A DNA stretch of 64,000 nucleotides from Gammaproteobacteria bacterium RIFOXYD12_FULL_61_37. Its GTDB lineage: Bacteria > Pseudomonadota > Gammaproteobacteria > Chromatiales > Chromatiaceae. The DNA lies in the NCBI GenBank assembly GCA_001801995.1, contig MGZB01000012.1, positions 1-64,000 on the forward strand, written 5' to 3'. Of this stretch, positions 14,703 to 23,191 are shown piece after piece (position 1 is the first letter of the stretch; each line of letters starts with the position of its first letter). The position numbers and the translations under genes are program-made. The notes under the pieces were generated by a model. The model was not told the origin of the DNA. It made no database searches and saw nothing but the letters and a program-made list of their open reading frames with translations.

Positions 14703-17681
14703 TCATGCCGGTTTCCCCTTGTTTCTGACCCGTGCCGGTAGCCGCAGGATGACGCGGGTGCCCAGGCCGGGCTGGCTGCGAAGGCTCAATGTGCCGCCGT
14801 GCTCGCCGACGATGTTGTAGACCATGGGCAGCCCCAGGCCGGTGCCTTCGCCCGGTTGCTTGGTGGTGAAGAAGGGTTCGAAGACCCGCTCTTGGAGTTC
14901 TTCCGGGATGCCCCTGCCCTGGTCGGTCACGCTGGCCTCGATCAGGTCGCCGTCGCGGCGGGCCTCGATGGTCACCTGCTGGCCGGGGCGCGAGGCATCG
15001 CAGGCGTTGGAGATGAGGTTGACGAAGACCTGGCCCATGCGCTGGGCGTTGCCTTGCAGGGTCAGGCCCTCGTCGCAGAGGTTGAGGAATTCGATCTGCT
15101 TGCCGGCGTGGGAGAGGCGCATCAGCCGGACGGCATCCTCCACGCAACGGCGCAGGTCGAAGGGCTCGGGGGAGCGGTCCTCGGTGGAGCCGCCGTGGCT
15201 GAAGCTGACCAGGGAGTGGACGATGTTGGAGACGCGGCGGGTCTGTTCCAGGATCTGCTCGGCGCTCTCGCGCACGAATCCGGGGTCGTCCCGCTCCGAG
15301 AGGACGTTCTGGGCCAGGCAGGCGATGCCGGTGATGGGATTGCCGATCTCGTGGGCCACCCCCGCCGCCAGCCGCCCCAGGGAGGCCAGGCGCTCGCTGT
15401 GGGTCAGCTCCGATTCCAGCAGGTGCAGGTCGGTCAGGTCCTCGATCAGGATGACCGTATCGCTGGTTGGCGTGGGTCCGGCGCCCTCACCTGGAAATCC
15501 GGCATAGGATTCGACTGAGGCCTTGTGCAGGTTGAACATGCGGGTGCGTCCCTCGCTGTTGACCTTGACCTTGTGCATGTGGCGGTCCTTGGTGCGCAGG
15601 AAGCCGCGCAACAGACCGGACCAGGGCTCCGGCAGCTCCTTCAGGTGGCGGCCGAAGGTCTCGTAATCCTCCAGACCGGAGAGGGCGGTCATGGCCTGGT
15701 TCCAACTGATCACCTCCAGGTCCGGCCCCACGGCGCAGACCCCGAGCGGCAGATCGAGCAGGACTTGCCGGTGGTAGCGGCGCAGGTTGTCCAGCTCGGC
15801 GGCCTGGCCGCGCAACTGGGAACGGGACTCCTCCAGGCGCTGCTCGACAAAGCGTAGGCTGGCGGCCACGGCGCTACGGGTGCTCGAATCCATGAGCAGC
15901 CGTTCGTTGACGATCATGCGGGCCAGCAGGGGACCCATCAGGCCGGAGAGGTTGCGCTCGATGCGTTCGCGCAACTGGCTCAGCTCGCCGAGCCGCTGCT
16001 CCTGGTGGCTCAGGCCCAGGTCGCTGAGGGCCTGGCCCACCTCGCGTTCGGCCATCTCGGCGCCGATCACCTGGGTGAGCTGCTCCTTGAACTGGGCCGG
16101 GGACTCGGCCAGGGGCACTCCGGCGGGCAGGGTCAGGATGTCCCGGCAGCAGGCCCGCGCCGCCTCGCGCTCGGCCTCGCTGGGCCGGGTGAGCAGGGAG
16201 ACCACCGCGAACAAGATGCCGTTCACCGCCAGGGAGACGAAGGTCGCTCGGCTCCAGGGTTCTCCTTCCCCATGACCCAGGGCCGCCAGGCCCTGGAGCA
16301 GGCCGGGCAGCATGCCGGAACGCTCCAGCAGCGGCAGCACCAGCAGCACCCACCAGACGAAGCCGCCGGCGAGCAGCCCGGCGATGAAGCCGTCGCGGGT
16401 TGCCCGGCGCCAGAACAGCAGCCCGGCCACCCCCGGCAGGAACTGGGCCACGGCGACGAAGGAGATCAGGCCGAGCTGCACCAGCCCCTGGTTGTGCTCC
16501 AGCAGCAGGTAAAAGGCGTAGCCCGCCAGGATGATCACGGCGATGAGCAGCCGCCGGCCCCACAACAGCCAGCGGTAGATGTCGGTCTCGGAGGAGAGTC
16601 GAGGCGGAAAGCTGGCGGGCAGCACTAGGTGGTTCATGCACATGGAGGCCAGGGCCAGGGTCTCCACGATCATCATGGCGCTGGCAGCGGAGACCCCGCC
16701 GAGGAAGGTGAGCACCGGCAGCAGTCCGGAACTGCCGGTCAGGGTGACACCCAGGACGTAATAGTCCGGGGAGACGCCCAGTCTCAGATGCTCCCCGGCC
16801 CAGAGGATGGGCGGGATCGAGAGATTCAGCAGCAGCAGGAAGAGGGGAAATCCCCAGGCGGCAATGGAGAGGGTCCGGGGCTCGATGTTCTCGGTGAAGG
16901 TCATGTGGAACTGGCGCGGCAGCAGAAAGGCGGCGGCGAAGGCCAGCAGCAGCAGGGTCGGCCAGGGGCCCTCGCGCACCGGGCGGTAGAGGGCGTCCAG
17001 GGCCTTGGGGTGGGCGTCAAGCCAGAGGCCCAGGCCGCCGAAGCCCTCGAACACCCCGAACAGCACGAACAGACCCACCGCCAGCAGGGCCGCCAGCTTG
17101 ACCAGGGACTCGAAGGCGATGGCCACCACCAGCCCCTCGTGCTTCTCCCGCGCCGAGCTGTGCCGCGCCCCGAACAGCACCGCGAACAGGATCAGGGTGA
17201 GGCAGAAGGCCAGGGCCAGAAAGGGCTGGGGTGTCTTCTCATGGGTCAACACCTGCACCGATTCGGTCACCGCCCGTACCTGCAAGGCCAGGTAGGGCAG
17301 GATGCCCGCCAGCATGAACAGGGTCACCAGCACACCGGCCAACTGGCTTTGATAGCGGAAGGCGAAGAGATCGGCCAGGGAGGCGAGCTGATACTCCCGC
17401 GTCAGGCGCAGGATCGGCTGCAACAGCACCGGGGCGAGCAGGAAGGACAGGGTGACGCCCAGGTAGATCGTCAGAAAATTGAAGCCCTGGGCCTGGGCGA
17501 AGCCGACACTGCCGTAGTAGCTCCAGGAGGTGGCATAGACACCAAGCGACAGGCTGTAAGTCAGGGGGTGCCGGGCCAGCCGCTGCGGCAGCCAGCCCCG
17601 TTCCGCCGCGTAGGCGATGAAGAACAGCAGCAGCAGATAGGCCACCGCCGCCAGGAAGAGCTGCCACAGCTCAAAGCTCAT
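14703..17681 (-). CDS. cbrA: CbrA-like sensor kinase fused to a sodium/solute symporter domain
   Basis: A 992-aa hybrid. Residues 1 to about 490 form an SSS (SLC5)-like domain of about 13 helices. A PAS-like region follows (around residues 640-740, QVLLDLPLGVCAVGPDLEVI), then a HisKA domain with phospho-acceptor His777 (GVAHEIGNP) and a HATPase domain with the N box near 892 (NLISNACDAS), DQGRGIP near 920 and GTGLGLPM near 946. This architecture defines CbrA. In Pseudomonas the CbrA transporter half handles histidine and the pair controls carbon/nitrogen balance; the substrate here is unknown. Its ATG lies inside the end of the cbrX-like gene (11-base overlap), and cbrB follows after a repeat. 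Confidence 0.88.
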   Translation of the reverse strand: MSFELWQLFLAAVAYLLLLFFIAYAAERGWLPQRLARHPLTYSLSLGVYATSWSYYGSVGFAQAQGFNFLTIYLGVTLSFLLAPVLLQPILRLTREYQLASLADLFAFRYQSQLAGVLVTLFMLAGILPYLALQVRAVTESVQVLTHEKTPQPFLALAFCLTLILFAVLFGARHSSAREKHEGLVVAIAFESLVKLAALLAVGLFVLFGVFEGFGGLGLWLDAHPKALDALYRPVREGPWPTLLLLAFAAAFLLPRQFHMTFTENIEPRTLSIAAWGFPLFLLLLNLSIPPILWAGEHLRLGVSPDYYVLGVTLTGSSGLLPVLTFLGGVSAASAMMIVETLALASMCMNHLVLPASFPPRLSSETDIYRWLLWGRRLLIAVIILAGYAFYLLLEHNQGLVQLGLISFVAVAQFLPGVAGLLFWRRATRDGFIAGLLAGGFVWWVLLVLPLLERSGMLPGLLQGLAALGHGEGEPWSRATFVSLAVNGILFAVVSLLTRPSEAEREAARACCRDILTLPAGVPLAESPAQFKEQLTQVIGAEMAEREVGQALSDLGLSHQEQRLGELSQLRERIERNLSGLMGPLLARMIVNERLLMDSSTRSAVAASLRFVEQRLEESRSQLRGQAAELDNLRRYHRQVLLDLPLGVCAVGPDLEVISWNQAMTALSGLEDYETFGRHLKELPEPWSGLLRGFLRTKDRHMHKVKVNSEGRTRMFNLHKASVESYAGFPGEGAGPTPTSDTVILIEDLTDLHLLESELTHSERLASLGRLAAGVAHEIGNPITGIACLAQNVLSERDDPGFVRESAEQILEQTRRVSNIVHSLVSFSHGGSTEDRSPEPFDLRRCVEDAVRLMRLSHAGKQIEFLNLCDEGLTLQGNAQRMGQVFVNLISNACDASRPGQQVTIEARRDGDLIEASVTDQGRGIPEELQERVFEPFFTTKQPGEGTGLGLPMVYNIVGEHGGTLSLRSQPGLGTRVILRLPARVRNKGKPA

Positions 17682-17877
17682 GGGGGTCGTCCGGCGCGCC
17701 CCGCTGCAACAGGTACATCACCAGGATCAGCAGCAGCCAGAGCAGATAGGGCGCGAACCAGGGGGCCCCGCCCCCCGCCCACCACTCCACCAGCGGCGAG
17801 GCAAAGAGAAACAGAGCGAACAGGAACAGCAGGATCACCCGGTCGATGAATCTTTCGCTGTAGGAGGGGAACTTCAT
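17671..17877 (-). CDS. CbrX-like small membrane protein
   Basis: A 68-aa protein from the ATG at 17877 (MKFPSYSERFIDRVI); a GTG at 17883 would add two residues. It has two hydrophobic helices (about residues 11-30 and 40-58) and a short acidic tail ending DDPHEL. The last 11 bases overlap the start of the CbrA-like kinase gene, as reported for the small cbrX gene in front of cbrA in Pseudomonas putida, so translational coupling is likely. A 15-bp palindromic site lies about 22 bases upstream of the ATG. Confidence 0.75.
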   Translation of the reverse strand: MKFPSYSERFIDRVILLFLFALFLFASPLVEWWAGGGAPWFAPYLLWLLLILVMYLLQRGAPDDPHEL

Positions 17878-17898
17878 GGCCACAGCTTAGCAATAAAT

Positions 17899-17913
17899 GT
17901 TACGAAAGGTAAC
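17899..17913. promoter_or_regulatory. GTTAC-N5-GTAAC dyad, site 3 (cbrX promoter)
   Basis: GTTACGAAAGGTAAC is identical to the site at 12321. It lies between the divergent cbrX-like gene and the antitoxin gene, about 22 bases before the cbrX start, where a bound protein would block transcription or translation start on the minus strand. A common regulator of cbrXAB and the DUF294 gene is inferred. Confidence 0.5.
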
Positions 17914-18022
17914 CTTGAGTGGCGCACCGGTGTGCTCCTTGCGGTCGGCTTACAACAGTAGGCCCCCCTTCCTGCTTTGGGTTTATGATCAAAATCACCG
18001 CAATAACCCCAAGGTCTCGGCC

Positions 18023-18241
18023 ATGCAATTGACCATCAACCTGCCAAACGACATCGGCCGTCGCATGCAACGGATTCCGAATACGGACAAATTCATCTCC
18101 GAGGCCCTGGAGGTGGCGCTTCTGCTGCTGGAGAGGGAACATCGCACCCTCGATGAAATCGCCAGGGACATCACTACGGGAGCAAGACGGCAAGGAATGA
18201 CGGATGAACAACTGGAAGAGCTGCTGAAAGACGACGAATGA
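18023..18241 (+). CDS. Antitoxin-like protein of a PIN toxin pair
   Basis: A 72-aa protein beginning MQLTINLPNDIGRRMQRIPN, a ribbon-helix-helix-like start common in antitoxins, followed by an acidic helical tail ending LEELLKDDE. The frame is open further upstream to 17897, but the ATG at 18023 gives the expected size and removes an improbable N-terminus. Its stop overlaps the toxin start by ATGA. The likely role is to neutralise the PIN RNase and repress the shared promoter. Confidence 0.75.
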   Translation: MQLTINLPNDIGRRMQRIPNTDKFISEALEVALLLLEREHRTLDEIARDITTGARRQGMTDEQLEELLKDDE

Positions 18242-18639
18242 CCGTCTTCGTGATCGATACCAATATTTTGATCAGCTATGCCTTGTCCGTCGATTCCGTT
18301 CCGGGGCAGGCGGTGCGAAAGGTTTTCTCCCAAGGCGGGGTGGCCTATAGCCACGAAACATTGCAGGAGTTGATCGACAAGCTGGCCGCCCCCAAGTTCG
18401 ACCGGTACGTCAGCGATGCAGACAGGCTCGCCTTTATCCATCGTTATGCGTTCGAGGCCGCGCGGTTTGAAGTAACGCATCCGGTGAGGGCTTGCCGAGA
18501 TCCAAAAGATGACAAGTTCCTGTCCCTGGCTTTGGCCTCCCAGGCAAGCTGCATCATCAGTGGCGATAAGGACTTGCTGGACATGACGCCATTTCGGGGC
18601 AGCCCGATCCTCAAGCCCCGTGAATTCCTGGATGGCTGA
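18238..18639 (+). CDS. PIN-domain toxin (putative endoribonuclease, TIGR00305/COG1569-like)
   Basis: A 133-aa PIN-fold protein. Conserved acids are in FVIDTNILISYAL (first Asp), the middle ETLQELIDKLA segment (Glu) and CRDPKDDKFLSLALA followed by IISGDKDLLDM (last Asp residues). PIN toxins of type II systems cleave RNA with Mg2+. The 4-base overlap with the antitoxin gene and the size support a toxin-antitoxin operon. The pair may act to stabilise this chromosomal segment, which borders a zone of gene decay. Confidence 0.85.
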   Translation: MTVFVIDTNILISYALSVDSVPGQAVRKVFSQGGVAYSHETLQELIDKLAAPKFDRYVSDADRLAFIHRYAFEAARFEVTHPVRACRDPKDDKFLSLALASQASCIISGDKDLLDMTPFRGSPILKPREFLDG

Positions 18640-18680
18640 CCTCCGTTGGCTGAGCCGTTTCCCGCCATGACTGCCCAAGA

Positions 18681-18686
18681 TATAAT
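18681..18686 (+). promoter_or_regulatory. Possible -10 element before the second DUF294 gene
   Basis: A perfect TATAAT lies 39 bases before the start codon of the DUF294 paralogue. No good -35 hexamer is present at 17-bp spacing, so support is limited to the -10 match and its position. Confidence 0.35.
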
Positions 18687-18724
18687 GCGGCTTTATATCC
18701 ACATCAACAGCAACCCGAAACCCC

Positions 18725-20626
18725 ATGCCCGCCGACGCCCCGCAACAGGCCGCTCTGGAACGACTTACCCGCTTCGCCCCCTTCGACCGGATGGAGCCCC
18801 AGCATCTGCTTTGGCTGGCCGAGCGGCTCCAGCCCCGTGCCTACGCCAAGGGGGAGCTGGTGCAGACCCCCGGCTCCGGCCCCGCCGACAGCCTGTTCAT
18901 CATCCGGCGCGGGATCATCCACGGCGAGCAGGACGTGACCCGCGCCCAGGAAAACGCCGCCTGGCTGGAACTGCACGAGGGCGAGTGCTTCCCCCTCGGG
19001 GCGCTGATCGCCCGGCGCGGAGTCACCAGCAGCTACCGCGCCGGAAGCGATGCCGAGTGCCTCCTGTTGCCCGCAGCGGACTTCCACCGCCTGCTCCAGC
19101 TCAGCCCGCCTTTCCATGATTTCTGCACCCGCCGCATCGCCAATCTGCTGGAGCAGTCCAAGCAGATCATCATGTCCCAGTACGCCCAGACCACGAGCGA
19201 ACAGCAGACCCTATCGAGCCCCCTCTCCCGCATCATCCGCCGGGAACCGGTCAGTTGCTCGCCCGACACCCCCCTGCGCCAGGTGTTGGCCAATATGCAC
19301 AAGCTGAGAATAGGCGCCATGGTGGCGGTGGACGATCATCGCAAGCCCATCGGCATCTTCACCCTGAATGACCTGCTGGCGCGGGTGGCTGGAAGCGGCT
19401 GCGATCTAGATGCCCCCCTGAGCGAGGCCATGACCCCAAACCCCTGCACCCTACCGCCCCATGCCCTGGCCCATGAGGCCGCGCTGGTCATGGCCCGGCA
19501 CGGTTTCCGCCACATATTGATAGAAGAGAACGGCCGTCTGGCCGGGCTGATCTCGGAGAAGGACCTCTTCTCGCTGCAACGGGTACGGCTGAGGGAGATC
19601 AGCAACCTGATCCGCAACGCCCAGGACATTGCCACCCTCAAGGGGGCCGCCAGCGACATCCGCCAATTGGCGCACAACATGCTGGCCCAGGGGATTGCCG
19701 CCGAACAGCTCACCCAAATCATCTCCACCCTCAACGACCTGCTGACCAGCCGTATCATCGAACTAGAGCGGGCCCTCGATTCCGCCGCCGATGCCATCGA
19801 ATTCTGCTGGCTGGCCCTGGGCTCCGAGGGACGGCTGGAACAGACCCTCAACACCGACCAGGACAACGGCATCCTCTTCGCCCTGCCCGAGGGGGAGGAT
19901 GCCGGAGAGGTCCGCAGGCTGCTACTCCCCTTCGCCAAGCGCATCAACGAGGCCCTGGCCGAATGCGGCTTCCCCCTTTGCCACGGCGAGATCATGGCCT
20001 CCAATCCCAAGTGGTGCCTCTCCCTAGAGGAGTGGCAGGAGACTTTCTCCACCTGGATCCATCGCGGCGACGCCCAGGTGCTGATGCACTCCAGCATCTT
20101 CTTCGACTTCCGGCCCCTTTATGGCCAGGAAGAGCTGGCACACCGCCTACGCGAATGGCTCAACCACTGCATCGCCGACAACCGTCAGTTCCTCAAACTG
20201 ATGGCCATCAATGCCCTGGGCCGCCGCCCGCCCCTGGGTATCGTGCGCGACTTCGTCCTGGACAGCGACGGCGACTACCCCCACACCCTCGACCTCAAGC
20301 TCAACGGCATCACCCCCTTCGTGGACGCCGCCCGCATCTTCGCCCTGGCTGCGGGGCTTGCCGAAAACGGCACCGTGCCGCGCCTGCGAGCCGCCGCAAC
20401 CGCTTGGCGCATGGAGCCAGCCGAGGTCAACGGCTGGATCGACTCTTTTCTCTTCATCCAGTTGCTGCGCTTGCGCCTCCACCACGAACAGATCGCCCAG
20501 GGGCAACCCCTCAACAACCGCCTCGATCCCGACAGCCTCAGCAACCTAGACCGCCGCATCCTCAAGGAGGTCTTCCGCCAGGCTCGCAAGTTGCAGTCCA
20601 CGTTGGAGAGTTTCTTCCAATATTGA
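18725..20626 (+). CDS. cNMP-like/CBS/DUF294 nucleotidyltransferase-like signalling protein (paralogue 2)
   Basis: A 633-aa protein with the same domain order as the gene at 10287: a cNMP-binding-like N-terminus (FDRMEPQHLLWLAERL), two CBS repeats (IGAMVAVDDHRKPIGIFTL, HILIEENGRLAGLISEKDLF), the DUF294 nucleotidyltransferase motif ALGSEGRLEQTLNTDQDNG and the C-terminal helical domain ending near RRILKEVFRQARKLQS. The two proteins align along their whole length by eye. It is transcribed alone, on the opposite strand from its paralogue. The substrate is unknown; regulation of the nearby carbon-uptake genes is a guess from location. Confidence 0.85.
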   Translation: MPADAPQQAALERLTRFAPFDRMEPQHLLWLAERLQPRAYAKGELVQTPGSGPADSLFIIRRGIIHGEQDVTRAQENAAWLELHEGECFPLGALIARRGVTSSYRAGSDAECLLLPAADFHRLLQLSPPFHDFCTRRIANLLEQSKQIIMSQYAQTTSEQQTLSSPLSRIIRREPVSCSPDTPLRQVLANMHKLRIGAMVAVDDHRKPIGIFTLNDLLARVAGSGCDLDAPLSEAMTPNPCTLPPHALAHEAALVMARHGFRHILIEENGRLAGLISEKDLFSLQRVRLREISNLIRNAQDIATLKGAASDIRQLAHNMLAQGIAAEQLTQIISTLNDLLTSRIIELERALDSAADAIEFCWLALGSEGRLEQTLNTDQDNGILFALPEGEDAGEVRRLLLPFAKRINEALAECGFPLCHGEIMASNPKWCLSLEEWQETFSTWIHRGDAQVLMHSSIFFDFRPLYGQEELAHRLREWLNHCIADNRQFLKLMAINALGRRPPLGIVRDFVLDSDGDYPHTLDLKLNGITPFVDAARIFALAAGLAENGTVPRLRAAATAWRMEPAEVNGWIDSFLFIQLLRLRLHHEQIAQGQPLNNRLDPDSLSNLDRRILKEVFRQARKLQSTLESFFQY

Positions 20627-20661
20627 GCCCTCTTTCCCTTGCTCCAGTGGATATAGAATAG

Positions 20662-20686
20662 AATACGGTGACAGTTTACTAAATAT
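20662..20686 (+). repeat. REP-like sequence shared with 48490
   Basis: The start tacggtgacagtttactaaa occurs with one substitution at 48490, where it forms a perfect hairpin. Similar sequences are familiar to me as palindromes near REP-associated tyrosine transposases (unverified recall). Here it directly precedes the IS4-family transposase stop codon. Confidence 0.55.
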
Positions 20687-20688
20687 CC

Positions 20689-21858
20689 TTAATCCGTGAC
20701 GAAATATCCGACTGCACTACTGTCCGGTAGATTTTCATTCGGTATGGAATTCGCAATAAGTTGATCCAACGTAACTTTCTCGAAGATATTCGTCTCGACG
20801 AGATGCAAAAATATCTGTGGCGAAACCGGCAGCCGATGATGCTTGATGGCGATAAGCACCAGCAGGTACGAGCAAACGGCGATCCAGATCTGCGTCTTGA
20901 CAGCGTTGATTGAGTTGCCGAAGAAGTGCTTGACCGCCAAGTGCTGCTTGAGCCACTTGAAAAACAGTTCGATCTGCCAGCGGTTCTTGTAGAGGGCCGC
21001 GATGGTCAGCGCCGGTGGCTCGAACCGGTTGGTCAGAAGCACCAGATGCTTGCCGGTTTCTGGATCGCGAAACGATACCCGGCGCAGCCGTTCCGGATAC
21101 CCGGCCTTCGACCTCGGCGTTGCCAGCAAAATGGTCTGATCGGCACGCAGGCCTGTGGTGGTGTCCACCGGTCGCGACGCGATCCAGGTGAAATGCAGAT
21201 TGTCCTTGGCACGGATGACGAACCCCCCCTTCTGGCGATGCAGGGCAAACAGACGGGTGAAATCCAGATAGCCCCGGTCGATGACCAGAATCGACCCAGG
21301 CGGCAGGGCCACCTCGTCGAGCAGGCGCACATCGTGCGTCTTGCCGGTGGTGAGTGTGAGGAAAACCGGGATGACGCCTCGCAGATCGATGATGACATGC
21401 GCCTTGACTGCTGCCTTGGTCTTCCGGAAATCGGCCCAGGGAAACAACGACAGACACAGATCGATGGTGGTCGAGTCCATCGCGTAGACCGGCCCCTTCA
21501 GACCCAAGCCGAGATCCTCGTCCCCATACAGTGCCAGGGCGGCCTCGATCAGACGCTGCCCCAGGGCCTCGAACAGGCGATAGTCGCGCCGTTCGGCGGC
21601 ATCGGCCAGGGTCGAGCGCGAAACGGAACTCCGAATGCCAACGTGGTAGAGCTTCGAGCGCTGGGCATTGAAACAAGCCTCCAAATCGCGCAGTCCGGAA
21701 CGGCGGGTCAGTTGGGCATAGACCAGACAGATGAAGTGACTCCAGGCGGTGAATTCTCGAACTTCCTTGTTCGCCTGATACACATCGACCAGATGCTCGA
21801 AATGGCTGAATGGAACGAATTCCAGCAACTGTGCAAAGACCGTCCTGCCGTGATTCAT
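20689..21858 (-). CDS. IS4-family transposase (DUF4372 type)
   Basis: A 389-aa DDE transposase. The N-terminus NHGRTVFAQLLEFVPF is the DUF4372 start. Catalytic residues are Asp in YAMDSTTIDL, Asp in ILVIDRGYLD and Glu in the Y-x2-R-x3-E-x6-K signature (YKNRWQIELFFKWLK). The reading frame is intact, so the element may be active. Unusually, the last 13 residues are encoded by the terminal inverted repeat and by flanking DNA: the stop codon at 20689 lies 26 bases beyond the left IR. The ATG at 21858 has GAGG upstream. Confidence 0.93.
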   Translation of the reverse strand: MNHGRTVFAQLLEFVPFSHFEHLVDVYQANKEVREFTAWSHFICLVYAQLTRRSGLRDLEACFNAQRSKLYHVGIRSSVSRSTLADAAERRDYRLFEALGQRLIEAALALYGDEDLGLGLKGPVYAMDSTTIDLCLSLFPWADFRKTKAAVKAHVIIDLRGVIPVFLTLTTGKTHDVRLLDEVALPPGSILVIDRGYLDFTRLFALHRQKGGFVIRAKDNLHFTWIASRPVDTTTGLRADQTILLATPRSKAGYPERLRRVSFRDPETGKHLVLLTNRFEPPALTIAALYKNRWQIELFFKWLKQHLAVKHFFGNSINAVKTQIWIAVCSYLLVLIAIKHHRLPVSPQIFLHLVETNIFEKVTLDQLIANSIPNENLPDSSAVGYFVTD

Positions 21859-22006
21859 GATCGCGCCTCGTCTGCCTACAAAGTCGGCAACGATACGACA
21901 GGCCGGGATACCGTGATTTCAAATCGTCGGAATCACCGATCACCCGGAAATGCCCGTCAGGCAAGGCTTTGCGCATGCTGATCATTCAAACTACCGGACA
22001 GTAGTG
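20715..22006. mobile_element. IS4-family insertion sequence
   Basis: The terminal inverted repeats are cactactgtccggtag at 20715-20730 and its exact reverse complement at 21991-22006 (16 bp). They enclose one transposase gene; total length is about 1.29 kb. No 10-12 bp target duplication is evident: the left flank ends ccgactg and the right flank begins agccacag. This suggests a rearrangement or deletion next to the element after insertion. On both sides lie remnants rather than an interrupted gene that can be rejoined. Confidence 0.85.
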
Positions 22007-22305
22007 AGCCACAGTATCTGTAACGCGGCGCATTACCCAGCTGCCGCACGCAGTGGACACGGCAGGGCACCAACGGTTTTCTGGGGCGCCACTTGGCACC
22101 AGGGGTCCGGAATCGATTTCCGCTGGGAGATCGCCCGCTACCTTGAACCTGATGGGTGACTGGTGCGCATCAGTTTACTGATGACGCAACCACAAGAGAG
22201 AAGACCTGGGCGCGTAGCGAATGACTCTACTGCTGGTTTTTTGTCAAACGAATGGAGTCAGAAATGGCTTCAAGGAGGCGTTACTGCCCTTGCGCGGAGG
22301 CGGCT

Positions 22306-22738
22306 AATAGGTGGCCCCGCGACCGGACCAGCGGCACGGGTAACGAGGTCCTCCACGGCGGTTCGGGCAGCGACCTCCTCTACTGCGAGGCCAGCCAACG
22401 ACCTGCTGGTGGGCGGGGCGGACAACGACCGGCTCTACGGCGGGGACGGCAACGACCACCTGGCGGGCCAACAAGGGGCCGACGTGCTGTTCGGCGGTAC
22501 CGGGGCCGACATCTTCTACTTCGGTGCCCTCAGTGACAGCACCTTGAACGAAGTGGACATCATCGCCGACTTCGAGGCCCAGGACCGCATCGACCTGAGC
22601 CAGTTGCACCTCGCCTATGAGGATCTCCACTTCAACTTTACAGCGGACACGACCGACATCCAGATCGACGGCAGCGACTTCGATATCCGTCTCCTGGGAC
22701 AGCACCAGTTGACCCAGGATCATTTCCACCTCGCGTAA
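22306..22738 (+). pseudogene. Frameshifted C-terminal remnant of an RTX (hemolysin-type calcium-binding) protein
   Basis: RTX nonapeptides GGxGxDxLx run in a row but in alternating frames: LIGG near 22306, then GTGNEVLHGGSGSDLLY (22333-22383) in another frame, then NDLLVGGADNDRLYGGDGND from 22397 back in the first. After the repeats comes a serralysin-type end (GADIFYFGALSDST, IIADFEAQDRIDLSQL) reaching a stop at 22738, as in type I secreted proteins. At least two frameshifts are needed, and the N-terminal catalytic or adhesive part is missing. It is the dead 3' end of a secreted protein next to the insertion sequence. Confidence 0.75.
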
Positions 22739-23191
22739 ACCAATATGTCGGATAAGGACCCGATCAGGGCGGCACTCGATGAGTGCCGCCCGCGAGGGGG
22801 TGAAGACAGAAAATCATTTTCAGATTTTTCTGACAAAACTTCAGAAAAATCCTACAGACAATGAAAATCCGGTCTGATATAAAACCACGTGCCGAATGTG
22901 GAAGGACATTGGAAACCCCCTCGGCAAATGGAGAACGGAGCGATGCAGAAATACCCAGCAACGATATCCCGAAACACTGAATCGAGCCTCTCTGGGGCTA
23001 TCGAAGCCCGTGGTGCCGGTTCAAGGGCCATGACCGGCCTCTGGGTGGGCTTGCGTCGGTCATTTGTTGAATGCGTTGCCGGAGAAAAAGTTTGGAATCC
23101 GCGAATGAGGTGGTGTGTGCCCCAACCGCAGTCTACCAGGATAAGATGAGTGAGAATCAAAGAGGAAATATGAGATTAATTCGACCCTGGC
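22739..23191. other. Gap with two perfect hairpins and no recognised gene
   Basis: No gene is recognised. Two perfect palindromes are present: 22767-22791 (11-bp stem around GAT) and 22823-22851 (11-bp stem around a 7-base loop, AT-rich). The first could end transcription of the former RTX gene, but no U-run follows. A plus-strand frame from 22943 has a GGAG-like ribosome binding site and 68 codons but no recognisable motif, so it is not called as a gene. Confidence 0.5.

Noticed and set aside
14539-15147. 202-codon frame overlapping the cbrA end and repeat D
   Set aside because: Arg/Pro-rich shadow of the kinase HATPase domain running into the interspersed repeat.
20735-21985. 416-codon second minus-strand frame inside the IS element
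   Set aside because: Out-of-frame reading of the transposase; no catalytic motifs.
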